Source of the DNA: Sphingomonas sp.
GTDB lineage: Bacteria > Pseudomonadota > Alphaproteobacteria > Sphingomonadales > Sphingomonadaceae
DNA: 64,000 nucleotides
Direction of reading: 5' to 3'
NCBI RefSeq assembly: GCF_030145815.1
Contig: NZ_JAIXHL010000013.1
Location: 1-64,000, forward strand
This document shows positions 27,379 to 39,154 of the stretch, in pieces (within the stretch, counting starts at the first letter, position 1; the number at the start of each line of letters is the position of its first letter). A program made the translations under genes and the position numbers. The notes under the pieces are model-generated. The model ran no database searches and was not told the DNA's origin. It saw only the letters and a program-made list of their open reading frames with translations.

Positions 27379-28380
27379 TCAGGTAAGGGTGAGGACGATC
27401 TTTCCCATATGCGCGCCGCTTTCCATGCGGCGGTGCGCTTCGGCCGCTTCGGCGAGTGGATAGGTCCGGTCGATCACCGGCTTCAACCGCCCGTCCGCCA
27501 CGAACGGCCACACCGACCGCGACAGCTCATCGGCGACCAATGTCTTGAATGCCGTGTCGCGCGCACGCAGCGTCGATCCGGTCAGCGTCAGGCGGCGGCG
27601 CATGATCTCGAACACCGGCACGGTCGCCATCGCGCCGCCCTGCACCGCGATCGACACATGCCGTCCGTCATCGGCCATGCACTTCAGGTTGCGGGCAACA
27701 TAATCGCCGCCGACCATGTCGAGTACGACATTGGCCCCGCGCCCCTCGGTCAGATCCTTGACCCGCGCCACGAAATCCTCGGTGCGATAATTGATCGCAT
27801 GATCCGCGCCATGCGCCAGGCACGCCGCAACCTTGTCGTCGCTGCCTGCGGTCACGATCACCGTGACGCCGAACAGCTTGCACAGGCTGATCGCCATCGT
27901 GCCGATCCCGCTGGTGCCGCCATGGACCAGCGCGACATCGCCCTCGCTGGCGTAACCGCGCTCGAACAGGTTCGTCCACACGGTGAACAGCGTCTCCGGG
28001 ATCGCCGCCGCCTCGACCATCGTCAGGCTTTCGGGCACCGACAGGCACTGACCGAGCGGCGCAACCGCATATTCGGCATAGCCCCCGCCGGCGATCAGCG
28101 CACACATCGGCTGGCCGATCAGCTCGGGCGGCAGATCCGCGCCGACCGCGACCACCGTTCCCGCAACCTCCAGCCCCGGGATGCTCGTCACCCCCGGCGG
28201 CGGCGGATAGCCGCCCATCCGCTGCAGCACATCGGGCCGGTTGACCCCGGCGGCGGCGACGCGGATCAGCACTTCGTCCGCGCGCGGCACGGGCACCGAC
28301 CGCTCGACCGGGACCAGCACTTCAGGACCCCCCGGTTGTTCGGGGTCGATCGCGATCATCCGGTCGGGCAGGCTGGTCAT
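27379..28380 (-). CDS. NAD(P)H-quinone oxidoreductase, zinc-independent MDR family (PIG3-like)
   Basis: 333-residue medium-chain dehydrogenase/reductase. DEVLIRVAAAGVNRPDVLQR and MGGYPPPPGVTSIPGLEVAG are typical of the TP53I3/PIG3 subgroup, and ALVHGGTSGIGTMAISLCKL is the NADPH-binding loop. No structural or catalytic zinc cysteines are present, as expected. It likely reduces quinones using NADPH. It lies 80 nt upstream of yqiJ on the same strand and may share its transcript, and it is divergent from the TPR gene at 28504. Confidence 0.92.
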   Translation of the reverse strand: MTSLPDRMIAIDPEQPGGPEVLVPVERSVPVPRADEVLIRVAAAGVNRPDVLQRMGGYPPPPGVTSIPGLEVAGTVVAVGADLPPELIGQPMCALIAGGGYAEYAVAPLGQCLSVPESLTMVEAAAIPETLFTVWTNLFERGYASEGDVALVHGGTSGIGTMAISLCKLFGVTVIVTAGSDDKVAACLAHGADHAINYRTEDFVARVKDLTEGRGANVVLDMVGGDYVARNLKCMADDGRHVSIAVQGGAMATVPVFEIMRRRLTLTGSTLRARDTAFKTLVADELSRSVWPFVADGRLKPVIDRTYPLAEAAEAHRRMESGAHMGKIVLTLT

Positions 28381-28468
28381 GCGGATCCCCCAAGAACTGC
28401 GTCTGAATCGGGGCGAGGCCCGGTGACGTCAAGGCCGCAGTTGCGCAAAACGGAACAGGCTTCATCGG

Positions 28469-28497
28469 TTGACACTGCCGCGACGGGGCGAAAATCT
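28469..28497 (+). promoter_or_regulatory. Sigma-70 promoter of the TPR gene, leaderless
   Basis: Perfect TTGACA (28469-28474), 17-bp spacer, AAATCT (28492-28497). The predicted start of transcription coincides with the ATG at 28504, which has no Shine-Dalgarno sequence. Confidence 0.6.
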
Positions 28498-28503
28498 CGT
28501 GCC

Positions 28504-30165
28504 ATGCCTGTGCCCATCCGCCCTGCCCTGCTGTTCCTCTCCCTCGCCATGGCCGTGCCCGCCGCAGCGCAGACGCGCGACCAGATGCCGTTGCCGGACG
28601 GATTTCAAGCGGCGATCGAGAAGGGCGATCTCGCGCAGGCGCAGGCGCTAATTGCCCCGGCGACCGACGCCTGTCTCGCCGCCGATCCAACCGCAGCACG
28701 CTGCATCGACTTGCTCAACTGGCTGGCCTCGGTCGGACAGCGGCGCGAAGACCGCCCGCTTCAGCTACGCGCGGCGCGCCTCGCCGCCACTGCGGCTGCG
28801 CGATATGCGCCGGGTACCGCGCGGGAATATTATGCGCTCGTGAACCTCTCCGGCGGCCTCGATCATTCGGGCACGCCGCTCGAAGCGGAAGCACCTGCGC
28901 GCCGCGCGCTCGCTATCGCCGAGCGACTCTGGCCCGAACCCAGCGACAATGTCGCGCTGATCTGCCGCAACCTCGCCACCACGCTCACCGCGCTCGGCAA
29001 GCATGCCGAGGCGGCGACGCTGATGCGCCGTGCGGTTGCGATCCGAACGGCACAGGGCGGTGCCGAATCGCTAGCCGCGCTCGACGCCAGCCGCGTGCTC
29101 GGCGTCACCCTCAACGAAGGCGGGCAGATCGCCCCCGCAGTCGCGCTGCTCACCCGGGTCGCAGACACCCTCGCCGCGCGCCACCCCCGCCGCATCGTCG
29201 AGCGCGCCCGCGCCGAGGGCGATCTCGCCGCCGTGCTCAACGATGCCGGGCGCTTCACCGACGCGGCGCAGCGCTATTACAACGCCATCCTGCTGTGGGA
29301 GGAAGCGGGCGAAACCGGGGAGAGTCTGCTGACCGCGCTCAACAATGCCGCGCGTAATTTTGTCGCGATGGGGGATTACACCCGCGCCGAGCAGATCGAC
29401 CGGCTGGTGCTGCGCATCAAGAGCGACCGGCTCGGCCCCGACGATCCCTCGCTGGCGCGCTCCTACGGCAATCTCGGCGTCGTGTTGGAAGCGCAGGGCA
29501 AGCTCGAGGAGGCGCGGCCGCTGCTCCGCAAGGCGCTGGCGATGGCGATCTCTGCCTATGGCGCCGACCATCTGCGCACCGCGCCGTTTCGTGGCTACCT
29601 CGCCGACGCGCTCCCGCTGGCCGAGCAGGAAGGGGAGCGCCGGACGCTGGTCGCGCTCTACCGCGACCAGCTCGGGGCCGGTCATCCCGACACGCTCAAC
29701 GCGCTGGCCCAGCTCGCCAATGTGCTGGCGGCACTCGGCCGCCATGCCGAGGCGGAGGCAGCCTATCGCGAGGTCGTTGCGCAGGGCGAGCGCACCTGGG
29801 GCCCGGATAATGTCAATTTCGCCAACTCCCTTGTCGCGCTGGCGCTGTCGCTCGCCCGTCAGCTTCGGCCCGGCACGCTGGGTGAGATGCGCTCGCTGAT
29901 CGCGCGCGGCTGGTCGATTCAGCGCGCCGCGCTCGGCCCCGAACATCCCGACACGATCGAATCCGCCATCTATCTGGCACAGATGAGCGACGACCCCCGC
30001 GCCCGCACCCTGTCGCGCGGCGCCCAGTCCGGCATCCTCGCGCGGATCGGGCGCAGCCGCGACTTCAGCGCCGCCGCGCAGGCGGAGCTGCGCGCCTTTT
30101 CCGCGGCGTTCGGACAAGCGGTCCAGATCAACTGGCGATTGTCGCATCCGGGGGCGGCAAAATAG
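28504..30165 (+). CDS. Exported TPR protein, paralog of the one at 14629
   Basis: 553 residues with a signal peptide (IRPALLFLSLAMAVPAAAQ). It shares with the TPR protein at 14629-16299 a Cys-x9-Cys pair (C57, C67, in CLAADPTAARCIDLL) and a C-terminal module (RGAQSGI...FSAAAQAELRAFSAAFGQ..W). In between are diverged kinesin-light-chain-like TPR units of about 42 residues (for example SLARSYGNLGVVLEAQGKLE and HPDTLNALAQLANVLAALGR). The frame is open for about 1.1 kb upstream over the divergent gene; this extension is a high-GC artefact. Start ATG 28504 is fixed by the signal peptide and the promoter. Confidence 0.85.
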   Translation: MPVPIRPALLFLSLAMAVPAAAQTRDQMPLPDGFQAAIEKGDLAQAQALIAPATDACLAADPTAARCIDLLNWLASVGQRREDRPLQLRAARLAATAAARYAPGTAREYYALVNLSGGLDHSGTPLEAEAPARRALAIAERLWPEPSDNVALICRNLATTLTALGKHAEAATLMRRAVAIRTAQGGAESLAALDASRVLGVTLNEGGQIAPAVALLTRVADTLAARHPRRIVERARAEGDLAAVLNDAGRFTDAAQRYYNAILLWEEAGETGESLLTALNNAARNFVAMGDYTRAEQIDRLVLRIKSDRLGPDDPSLARSYGNLGVVLEAQGKLEEARPLLRKALAMAISAYGADHLRTAPFRGYLADALPLAEQEGERRTLVALYRDQLGAGHPDTLNALAQLANVLAALGRHAEAEAAYREVVAQGERTWGPDNVNFANSLVALALSLARQLRPGTLGEMRSLIARGWSIQRAALGPEHPDTIESAIYLAQMSDDPRARTLSRGAQSGILARIGRSRDFSAAAQAELRAFSAAFGQAVQINWRLSHPGAAK

Positions 30166-30177
30166 CGCCGCATCGGC

Positions 30178-30206
30178 TTGACATCGCCCGGATGCCGTCC
30201 GACCTT
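30178..30206 (+). promoter_or_regulatory. Promoter of the DUF1192 gene, probably leaderless
   Basis: TTGACA at 30178-30183 lies exactly 36 nt before the ATG at 30214, the same geometry as at the TPR gene. The -10 (GACCTT) is poor, so the call rests mainly on the -35 box and the lack of a ribosome binding site. Confidence 0.4.
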
Positions 30207-30213
30207 TCGGCAT

Positions 30214-30405
30214 ATGGAAGACGATCTTCCCCGCCGCACCGATGATCCCGCCGCACAGCTGGCGCGCCAGGATCTCGACCCGTTTTCGGTGGCAGAGCTA
30301 GAGGCGCGTATCGCGCTGCTCGAAACCGAAATCGCGCGCTGCCGTGCGATCATTCAACGCGCCGTTTACCATCGCGCAAGCGCGGATGCCTTATTCAAGC
30401 GATGA
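30214..30405 (+). CDS. DUF1192 family small protein
   Basis: 63 residues. MEDDLPRRTDDP, LDPFSVAELEARIALLETEI and a C-terminal ASADALFKR match DUF1192, a short alphaproteobacterial family with a coiled coil of unknown function. The frame extends upstream to 30178, but the family begins at the MEDDLP motif. It precedes clpA by 140 nt. Confidence 0.85.
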   Translation: MEDDLPRRTDDPAAQLARQDLDPFSVAELEARIALLETEIARCRAIIQRAVYHRASADALFKR

Positions 30406-30461
30406 GTGGAGCACCGATCCCCGGGCGTCACGCTATAAGAGTCTTGGGGACAGGTGCGGCG

Positions 30462-30490
30462 CTTGATGCACGGTGCAACACTCCCGACAT
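30462..30490 (+). promoter_or_regulatory. Possible heat-shock (RpoH) promoter of clpA
   Basis: CTTGATG (30462-30468), 14 nt, then CCCGACAT (30483-30490). The -35 resembles the RpoH consensus CTTGAAA; the -10 resembles CCCCATNT only in part. It lies 56 nt upstream of clpA, a gene commonly heat-induced. Confidence 0.3.
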
Positions 30491-30545
30491 AGGGAATGCA
30501 CGGGCCGCGTGTCTCTCTTCTTCGGCCCGACTGGAGTAAGCCCGA

Positions 30546-32858
<2,313 letters not shown>

Positions 32859-32880
32859 GCGCCCTCACCTGCGAACAACG

Positions 32881-32912
32881 AAACCGCCCCGGTGCAAACC
32901 GGGGCGGTTTTG
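32881..32912 (+). terminator. Rho-independent terminator of clpA
   Basis: A 13-bp perfect stem (AAACCGCCCCGGT / ACCGGGGCGGTTT) with GCAA loop ends in TTTTG, 22 nt after the clpA stop. It is the most canonical terminator in the window. Confidence 0.9.
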
Positions 32913-32943
32913 CTTTGGGCACCGCGACGCCCGCTTCTTCTAA

Positions 32944-32986
32944 AGCCCCTCCCGCTTGCGGGAGGGGTTGGGGAGGGTCTTCTTCT
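32944..32986. repeat. Short hairpin repeat, family C copy 2
   Basis: Same 43-bp sequence as at 22215-22257 apart from minor changes, followed at 33006-33027 by GTGCTGAGCTTGCCGAAGC, a family E arm. It lies between the clpA terminator and the convergent sulP gene. Confidence 0.75.
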
Positions 32987-33005
32987 TCTGGCAAACCTCA
33001 CAACG

Positions 33006-33027
33006 TTCGTGCTGAGCTTGCCGAAGC
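33006..33027. repeat. Family E half-element (single arm)
   Basis: TTCGTGCTGAGCTTGCCGAA resembles the arm GTGCTGAGCTTGTCGAAGC of the complete inverted repeat at 39155-39234. No second arm is visible here. Confidence 0.5.
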
Positions 33028-33075
33028 GTAAGCCCCACCCAACGGAGCGCAGGCAGCTGCCAGCGCAGCAACCCC

Positions 33076-34569
33076 TCAGTGAGGCGCCAACCCCATCTCA
33101 ACCCCGGTCTTGTCGTGCAGCGCAAAGCGATCGACGATGTCCGCGCTCGCCCGATTATATCCGATGACCTCGACATCCCGGCCTGACGCGCGCAGCCGCG
33201 CCACGACCTTGTCCAGCGCGGCCACCCCCGAAATGTCCCAGAAATGCGCGCCGGAAACGTCGATCGTCACACGCTTGGCGCTGTCCTCCGCCTGAAACGC
33301 CCGCGTGAAGCGATCGACCGAAGCAAAGAAAATCTCTCCGTTCACGCTATAGACCGCGACGCCATCGGCCGATCGCGTGCGCTCGACCGAGAACATGCGC
33401 TGCACCTTGCCGGCGAAGAAGATGCCCGAAAGCAGCACGCCCGCCAGCACGCCAAGCGACAGATCGTGCGTCGCCACGACCACCACCACTGTCGTCAGCA
33501 TCACGATCGACGATGGCAGCGGGTGACGGCGCAAATTGGGGATCGAGTTCCAGCTGAACGTCCCGATCGACACCATGATCATCACCGCCACCAGCGCGGG
33601 CATCGGCACACGCCCGACATAGGGGCCGAGCACCGCGAGCAGAAACAACAGAAACGCGCCCGCAACAAAGGTCGAGAGCCGCCCGCGCCCGCCCGATGTC
33701 ACGTTGATCACCGACTGCCCGATCATCGCGCAACCGCCCATGCCGCCGAAGAATGCGGCCACGATATTCGACCCACCCTGCCCCGCACATTCCTGCCGCT
33801 TGTCGCTGTCGGTATCGGTCATGTCGTCCACGATCTGCGCCGTCAGAAGCGATTCGAGCAGACCGACCGCAGCCATCGTCACCGAATAGGGCAGAATGAT
33901 CCGCAGCGTTTCGAGCGTGAGCGGAACCTGTGGCAGCGCAAAGGAGGGCAGGCCTTCGGGCAGCTTGCCCATATCGCTCACCGTATTGACCGGCAGGCCC
34001 AGCGCGATGCTGACACCGCTCAGGATCAGGATTGCGACCAGCGGCGACGGGATCGCCTTGGTCAGGCGCGGCAGGCCATAGATGATCGCCAGGCCCGCCG
34101 CGACCATCGCATAGGTCTGCCAGCCGACATTGGTCAGTTGGGGCAGCTGCGCGAGGAAGATCAGGATGGCGAGCGCGTTGACGAACCCGGTGATGACCGA
34201 ACGGGACACGAATTGCATGACCAGATCGAGCCGCAACAGACCGGCGACGATCTGGATCAGCCCCATCAGGATCGTCGCGGCGAACAGATACTCCACGCCA
34301 TGATCGCGCACGAGTGGGACGACCAGCACCGCAACCGCGGCAGTGGCAGCCGAAATCATGCCCGGTCGGCCGCCGATCAGAGCAATCACCATCGCGATCG
34401 CGACCGACGCATAAAGACCAACGCGCGGATCGACCCCGGCGATGATCGAAAAGCCGATGGCTTCGGGGATCAGCGCAAGCGCGACGACGATGCCGGCCAT
34501 GATGTCGCGGCGGGCAGCGGTGCCATCAGTGAACCACTGGCGGCGATAGGCAGAAAGATTGAATGTCAT
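33076..34569 (-). CDS. SulP-family anion transporter with STAS domain
   Basis: 497 residues: about 11-14 membrane helices in the first 385 residues, including the SulP stretch [19 protein letters not shown] and [20 protein letters not shown], then a cytoplasmic STAS domain ([20 protein letters not shown]). Family members carry sulfate, bicarbonate or dicarboxylates, usually with Na+ or H+; the substrate cannot be read from the sequence. Start [12 protein letters not shown] at 34569 is preferred to the upstream MPCCGIS. It is a single gene, convergent with clpA. Confidence 0.9.
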   Translation of the reverse strand: MTFNLSAYRRQWFTDGTAARRDIMAGIVVALALIPEAIGFSIIAGVDPRVGLYASVAIAMVIALIGGRPGMISAATAAVAVLVVPLVRDHGVEYLFAATILMGLIQIVAGLLRLDLVMQFVSRSVITGFVNALAILIFLAQLPQLTNVGWQTYAMVAAGLAIIYGLPRLTKAIPSPLVAILILSGVSIALGLPVNTVSDMGKLPEGLPSFALPQVPLTLETLRIILPYSVTMAAVGLLESLLTAQIVDDMTDTDSDKRQECAGQGGSNIVAAFFGGMGGCAMIGQSVINVTSGGRGRLSTFVAGAFLLFLLAVLGPYVGRVPMPALVAVMIMVSIGTFSWNSIPNLRRHPLPSSIVMLTTVVVVVATHDLSLGVLAGVLLSGIFFAGKVQRMFSVERTRSADGVAVYSVNGEIFFASVDRFTRAFQAEDSAKRVTIDVSGAHFWDISGVAALDKVVARLRASGRDVEVIGYNRASADIVDRFALHDKTGVEMGLAPH

Positions 34570-34795
34570 TGAAATTCCACAACAGGGCACATGGCGCGAA
34601 TAGCGCGTGATTAACGGTGCGTGTTGTTGTCCGGCGGATCGGCGGCCGGAATAGCCACCCGGAATTTCACCGGGTCCTTGCGAATAGCGGCCCCTTAACG
34701 GGAGGGTCGATCAGATGCAATTGCGCCGTGCAACAAAGCCGGCCGATGCTCGCCCCGCACAGTGCCGACAAATGGTGCGCCAGCGCGCTGCCCGC

Positions 34796-35182
34796 CTAAT
34801 CCCGTACCACCACCACGGTCACCCCCACCGGCACCGCCGGCGCACCTCGCGCCGCCGGCCGCGCGCACCGCTCCCGGCACGCCCGCAGCTGCGCCGCGCG
34901 CTCGTCGGCCAGCCGTCGCCACGCCCGCGCCTCGCGGATCAGCCGGTCGACCTGCCACTCGGTGCTTTGCCACGCCCCGTCGGCGCATGCGCGGTCGCGC
35001 CCGCAGATGCGCTTCACTGCATGGTCGATCCGCGCCGCCAGAATGTCGATCCCGGCCTCGGTCGACAGGTCCAGCCCCGCCGCCGGAACCGCGATCCGGC
35101 GCGTCTCGTAACGCTCGCCCGCGCTCGCCGAGCCGGCCAGCATCATTGCCGCCGCAACGGCGAACAGGTGCCTCACATTCAT
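34796..35182 (-). CDS. UrcA family secreted protein
   Basis: 128 residues with a signal peptide (NVRHLFAVAAAMMLAGSASA). The mature part matches UrcA: YETRRIAVPAAGLDLSTEAG, IDILAARIDHAVKRICGRD, with a conserved Cys pair (RICGRDRACADG) and a second pair near the C-terminus (LRACRERCA). UrcA proteins are common in sphingomonads; function unknown. ATG 35182 is preceded by GAGG at good spacing. The gap 34570-34795 to sulP holds no recognisable feature. Confidence 0.8.
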   Translation of the reverse strand: MNVRHLFAVAAAMMLAGSASAGERYETRRIAVPAAGLDLSTEAGIDILAARIDHAVKRICGRDRACADGAWQSTEWQVDRLIREARAWRRLADERAAQLRACRERCARPAARGAPAVPVGVTVVVVRD

Positions 35183-35366
35183 CGCAAACCTCGCTGCGCA
35201 GCACATTACCGAAATGCGTATCTCGCGTTAACCACCATGTCCCGCGCCACGTCCCGCCATTGGACAGGCTTCGCATCGACTTGCACCCCGTCCAGCCGCG
35301 CGCGCACGGTGCAGCGGCTGCGAAATGTTAACCGCTTCTTCGGGTTCGGCGGTTTAGTTCCGTGAC

Positions 35367-37055
35367 ATGACAAGGGGGATCGTCACGTTGCTGGGACTCG
35401 CGGTCGCGCTGGCCGCTATGCTCGCGGTTCCGGCACAGGCCCGCCCGCCTGGCTGGAGCGCGGGAACCACCGGCCGCCCGCTCGCCACCTGCATCCGCCG
35501 CGCCGCGCCCGGCGACGATCCGCGCGCCATCGCCCGCGATCTTGCCGGCTTCGACTGCAGCACGGCGCAAAAAGAGTTCGGCAGCGGCGATTTCTGGGTG
35601 ATCTCCGAACCGGTCGGCGAACGCTCGCGCTCGCGCCGCCCGCTCAATGCGCGCATGCTCAGCCTGTGGCAGGATCGGCTAACGCTGCACGTCCTGTATG
35701 CCGATGGCCGGATCGAGACGATGGCCGACGACACGGTCGGCATGACCAAGCGCATCCAGCTCGGCGCCGTTGTCGAATATCCGATGCCGCGGCTGCGCGC
35801 GCCGGTCGACCGGCTGCTCTGGAAAGTCGAAGGCGCAAGCAATGTCTATGCGGTGGTTCGCAACCCGCGCATCGCGACGGAGGCGGAAAGCAACCGCGCC
35901 AACCTGTTCATCGCCGCGCTCTATGCCGCGTTCGGCGGGCTGTGCATCGCGCTGCTGACCTACAATCTCGCGCTATGGACGACGCTGCGCTACCGGTTCC
36001 AGCTGGCCTATGCAGCGATGGTCGCGGCGCTGATGGCCTATGCCTTTACCTCGTCGGGCGCGCTCGCGTGGCTGGTGCCCGATATCGCCAATACCACACG
36101 CATGCGGCTCAACTATTTGCTGCTGACCGTCACCGCCGCATCCGCGATCTGGTTCGCCCGCGCCTTTTTCGAAGAACATGTGTTTGGCCCGCGCATGCGC
36201 ATGCTGATCCGGGTCAGCATCGCTACCCTGCTGCTCAGCGGCATCGGCTTCGCCGCTTGTGCGCCACTCGCGCCGGCCCTTGCGCACACCATCTACAGCT
36301 GGGTGTTCGCCAGCATCCTGATCCCGATCGTCGCGATCGTGGTCTCCGCATGGGTCAACCGGTCCAACTTCCTGTGGCTGTTCGGCATTGCCTGGGCCGC
36401 GCCGATCGTGGCGGGGTGTCTGCGCGTGCTCAACGGGCTGGGCGTGATGCCGTGGAGCTTCTGGCTCGACAATTCGACCCTGATCTCGATGTCTGCGGAG
36501 GCGTTGCTGTCGTCGATCGCGATCACCTACCGCATCCGCCTGCTCAGCCGCGAGCGGGACGCAGCACTCGCCGCCGAGACCGTCGCGCGCCGCCTCGCCG
36601 ATCTCGACCCGCTCACCGGCCTGCTCAACCGCCGCGCCTTCCTTGGCCACGCCATCGGGCGCGGCGGGCCGCAGACCTTGCTGATCCTCGACCTCGACCG
36701 GTTCAAGCAGGTCAACGACACGATCGGCCATGATGGCGGTGACGAAGTGCTGCGCACCGTCGCCCGCATGCTGCGCATGGTCGCGCCCGAAACCGCGCTG
36801 ATCGCGCGCCTGGGTGGCGAGGAGTTCGCGCTGCTGTGCAATGCCGCCCAGCCGGTCGATCCCGACACCATCCTCGCCCGGTTGCGCGCGACGCGCATGC
36901 CCTATGACCTGCGCGTCACCGCCAGCATCGGCAGCGCGCACGGCACCATGGCCGATGAGCGCGACTGGAAATCGCTCTACCGCGCCGCCGATCAGGCGCT
37001 GTTCGACGCCAAGTCGGCCGGCCGCGACCGCGCGCGCGCCAGCATCGCCGCCTGA
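35367..37055 (+). CDS. Membrane diguanylate cyclase with 7TM sensor domain
   Basis: 562 residues: signal peptide (1-26), a periplasmic domain to about 170, seven hydrophobic helices (about 180-395, 7TMR-DISM type) and a GGDEF domain (about 410-562). The active-site motif is GGEEF at 483-487 (RLGGEEFALL), and LDLDRFKQVNDTIGHDGGDE carries the metal and substrate residues, so it should make cyclic di-GMP. No RxxD inhibitory site precedes the GGEEF. It probably senses an external ligand. It starts without a clear ribosome binding site; TTTAGT 9 nt upstream could be a -10. Confidence 0.88.
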   Translation: MTRGIVTLLGLAVALAAMLAVPAQARPPGWSAGTTGRPLATCIRRAAPGDDPRAIARDLAGFDCSTAQKEFGSGDFWVISEPVGERSRSRRPLNARMLSLWQDRLTLHVLYADGRIETMADDTVGMTKRIQLGAVVEYPMPRLRAPVDRLLWKVEGASNVYAVVRNPRIATEAESNRANLFIAALYAAFGGLCIALLTYNLALWTTLRYRFQLAYAAMVAALMAYAFTSSGALAWLVPDIANTTRMRLNYLLLTVTAASAIWFARAFFEEHVFGPRMRMLIRVSIATLLLSGIGFAACAPLAPALAHTIYSWVFASILIPIVAIVVSAWVNRSNFLWLFGIAWAAPIVAGCLRVLNGLGVMPWSFWLDNSTLISMSAEALLSSIAITYRIRLLSRERDAALAAETVARRLADLDPLTGLLNRRAFLGHAIGRGGPQTLLILDLDRFKQVNDTIGHDGGDEVLRTVARMLRMVAPETALIARLGGEEFALLCNAAQPVDPDTILARLRATRMPYDLRVTASIGSAHGTMADERDWKSLYRAADQALFDAKSAGRDRARASIAA

Positions 37056-37117
37056 CCGGCAATTCAGCTTTCGTTCAGCCCGCTTCTGCCCTAAAACGCG
37101 CCCATCGGGAGGGCATG

Positions 37118-37327
37118 ATGGACCAGTTGAACAAACGCAGGATCGCGCTGGCCGCCGGTGCCGCCGCATTGCTCGTCACTGCCACCACCGTGCACCCGAC
37201 CGCCGAGTTCGAGATCCTGACGCACGAGATCACCGACAAGACCCCGCGCAAGTTCCAGGCTGCGGTCGATACCGGCATCCTCGCGGTTTCGGTCCTGTAT
37301 ACCTGGACGGAGCGCACGCTCCGCTGA
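37118..37327 (+). CDS. Small hypothetical exported or membrane protein
   Basis: 69 residues: MDQLNKRRIALAAGAAALLV is a signal-anchor-like N-terminus, and the rest (EFEILTHEITDKTPRKFQAA) is hydrophilic with a second weakly hydrophobic stretch. ATG 37118 follows GGGAGGG by 4-5 nt; ATG 37115 is too close. No family is recognised. It lies 36 nt upstream of the acyl-CoA ligase gene. Confidence 0.6.
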   Translation: MDQLNKRRIALAAGAAALLVTATTVHPTAEFEILTHEITDKTPRKFQAAVDTGILAVSVLYTWTERTLR

Positions 37328-37328
37328 C

Positions 37329-37363
37329 TTGCCTTCCGCCGGGCTTTGCTTACACTCGTGTAA
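37329..37363 (+). promoter_or_regulatory. fadD promoter with palindromic operator abutting the start codon
   Basis: TTACACTCGTGTAA (37350-37363) is a perfect 6-bp dyad ending at the base before the ATG. TTGCCT (37329-37334) and TACACT (37351-37356) with a 16-bp spacer form a promoter whose start would be at or next to the ATG. A TetR-type fatty-acid regulator is a likely binder, inferred from the site type only. Confidence 0.5.
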
Positions 37364-39067
37364 ATGAGCGATCCTGAGACAATCTGGCGGAATAGTTATC
37401 GTCACCCCGGTCCGTGGGACCAGACCCTGCCCCCGCTCTCCATGGTCGATGCGTTCGAGGAATCGGCGCGGCGCAAGGGCAATGCCCCGTTGCTCGACTT
37501 CCTCGGTCGCCATTACAGCTTTGCCGAAACGCTCGACGGCGCGAACCGCGTCGCCTGCGGCCTCAAGGCGCTGGGTTACGGCCCAGGCGACCGCATCGGC
37601 CTGTTCCTGCCCAACGTCCCCCACTATGTCGCGGCCTATTACGGCATCCTCAAGCTCGGCGCGACCGTGGTCAATTTCTCGCCGCTCTACAGCGTCGACG
37701 AACTCGCAGCGCAAGTCGCCGACAGCGGCACCCGCCTGCTGTTCACGCTCAGCGCCACCGCCCTGCTCCCCACCGCGCTCAAGGTGCTGGACAAGAGCGG
37801 CCTCGAACGCCTCGTCGTCGGATCGGTCGCCGGCGCGCTGCCCACCACCAAATCGATCCTCTACCGCCTGTTCAAGCGGGCCGAGGTCGCGGAAAAGCCC
37901 GACGACCCGCGCATCACCGCCTTCTCGCAGCTGATCGCCAATGACGGCGCATGCGTCGCGGCGCCGATCGACCCCGAAACCCATCTGGCGCTGATCCAGT
38001 ACACCGGCGGCACCACCGGCGTGCCCAAGGGCGCGATGCTGACCCACCAGAACCTCTCCGCCAATGCGCGACAGGTGGCCAAGCTCGACCCCGATCTCGG
38101 CTCCAGCCTCGACCGCGTGCTCGGCGTCCTCCCCTTCTTCCACGTCTTCGCCAACACCTGCGTGCTCAACCGCACCGTGCTGACCGGCGGCGAGATCGTG
38201 ATGCTCCCCCGCTTCGACGCGGCGCAGGCGCTGGCGGCGATCAACCGCACCAAGCCGACCGCGCTCCCCGGCGTGCCGACCATGTTCCAGGCGCTGATCG
38301 ACCACCCGCACTCCAAATCGACCGACTGGTCGAGCCTCAAATATTGCATCTCCGGCGGCGCGCCTTTGCCCGCCGAACTCAAGAAGCGGTTCGAGGCCGA
38401 AACCGGCGCGACGCTGATCGAAGGCTATGGCCTGTCCGAAAGCTCGGGCGTCGTCTCCGCCAACCCCTATCGCGGCGAAGGCAAGTCCGGCACCATCGGC
38501 CAGCCGATCGTCGCCACCCGCGTGCGACTGGTGGACAAGGAAGACCCCTCCCGCGACGCACCGCCGGGCGAACCGGGCGAGATCGTCCTCGCCGGCCCGC
38601 AGATCATGGCCGGCTATTGGGACCGCCCGGAGACCGACGACACCACCTTCTGCCACGACGCCAACGGCACCCGCTGGCTGCGCACCGGCGATGTCGGCCA
38701 GATCGACGAAGACGGCTTCATCCGCATCGTCGATCGCCTCAAGGACATGATCTCGGTCGGCGGGTTCAAGGTGTTCCCCAAACATGTCGAGGACGTCCTC
38801 TACCACCACCCCGCGATCAAGGAGGCGCTGGTCGTCGGCATGCCCGACCCCCGCATGGGCGAAGTCCCCCGCGCCTATGTCGCGCTCAACGAGGATGCCG
38901 ATCCGGTGACCGGCGACGACCTGCGCACCTGGCTCAACCCGCAAGTCGGCAAGCACGAACGCGTGGATGCGGTGGTGGTGCGGGAAAAGCTGCCCAAGAC
39001 GATGATCGGCAAGCTGAGCCGCAAGGACCTGCTTCTGGAAATCGCGGCGGAGGCGGCGGCCTCCTAG
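37364..39067 (+). CDS. fadD: Long-chain fatty acid-CoA ligase
   Basis: 567-residue ANL-superfamily enzyme that activates fatty acids with ATP and CoA. Motifs: the AMP-binding loop LIQYTGGTTGVPKGAMLTHQ, the GYGLSES motif (TLIEGYGLSESSGVVSANPY), TGDVGQIDEDGFIRIVDRLK and the terminal catalytic Lys in PKTMIGKLSRKDL. Length and order match FadD-type ligases. It has no Shine-Dalgarno sequence; see the promoter entry. A repeat-rich gap follows (39068-39467). Confidence 0.93.
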   Translation: MSDPETIWRNSYRHPGPWDQTLPPLSMVDAFEESARRKGNAPLLDFLGRHYSFAETLDGANRVACGLKALGYGPGDRIGLFLPNVPHYVAAYYGILKLGATVVNFSPLYSVDELAAQVADSGTRLLFTLSATALLPTALKVLDKSGLERLVVGSVAGALPTTKSILYRLFKRAEVAEKPDDPRITAFSQLIANDGACVAAPIDPETHLALIQYTGGTTGVPKGAMLTHQNLSANARQVAKLDPDLGSSLDRVLGVLPFFHVFANTCVLNRTVLTGGEIVMLPRFDAAQALAAINRTKPTALPGVPTMFQALIDHPHSKSTDWSSLKYCISGGAPLPAELKKRFEAETGATLIEGYGLSESSGVVSANPYRGEGKSGTIGQPIVATRVRLVDKEDPSRDAPPGEPGEIVLAGPQIMAGYWDRPETDDTTFCHDANGTRWLRTGDVGQIDEDGFIRIVDRLKDMISVGGFKVFPKHVEDVLYHHPAIKEALVVGMPDPRMGEVPRAYVALNEDADPVTGDDLRTWLNPQVGKHERVDAVVVREKLPKTMIGKLSRKDLLLEIAAEAAAS

Positions 39068-39085
39068 CCCCTCCCCTTTTTCTAA

Positions 39086-39128
39086 AGCCCCTCCCGCTCG
39101 CGGGAGGGGTTGGGGAGGGTCTTCTTCT
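39086..39128. repeat. Short hairpin repeat, family C copy 3
   Basis: Third 43-bp copy, differing from copy 2 by one base in the loop region (CGC-TC-GCG). As at copy 2, a family E element follows shortly after (39155), suggesting a composite unit. Confidence 0.75.
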
Positions 39129-39154
39129 TTTTTTTGAGGCAAGCCCCCACACCC

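Noticed and set aside
27409..28503. N-terminal 365-codon extension of the second TPR gene
   Set aside because: It runs antisense over the quinone oxidoreductase gene, lacks domains, and the internal ATG at 28504 is followed by a signal peptide and preceded by a consensus promoter.
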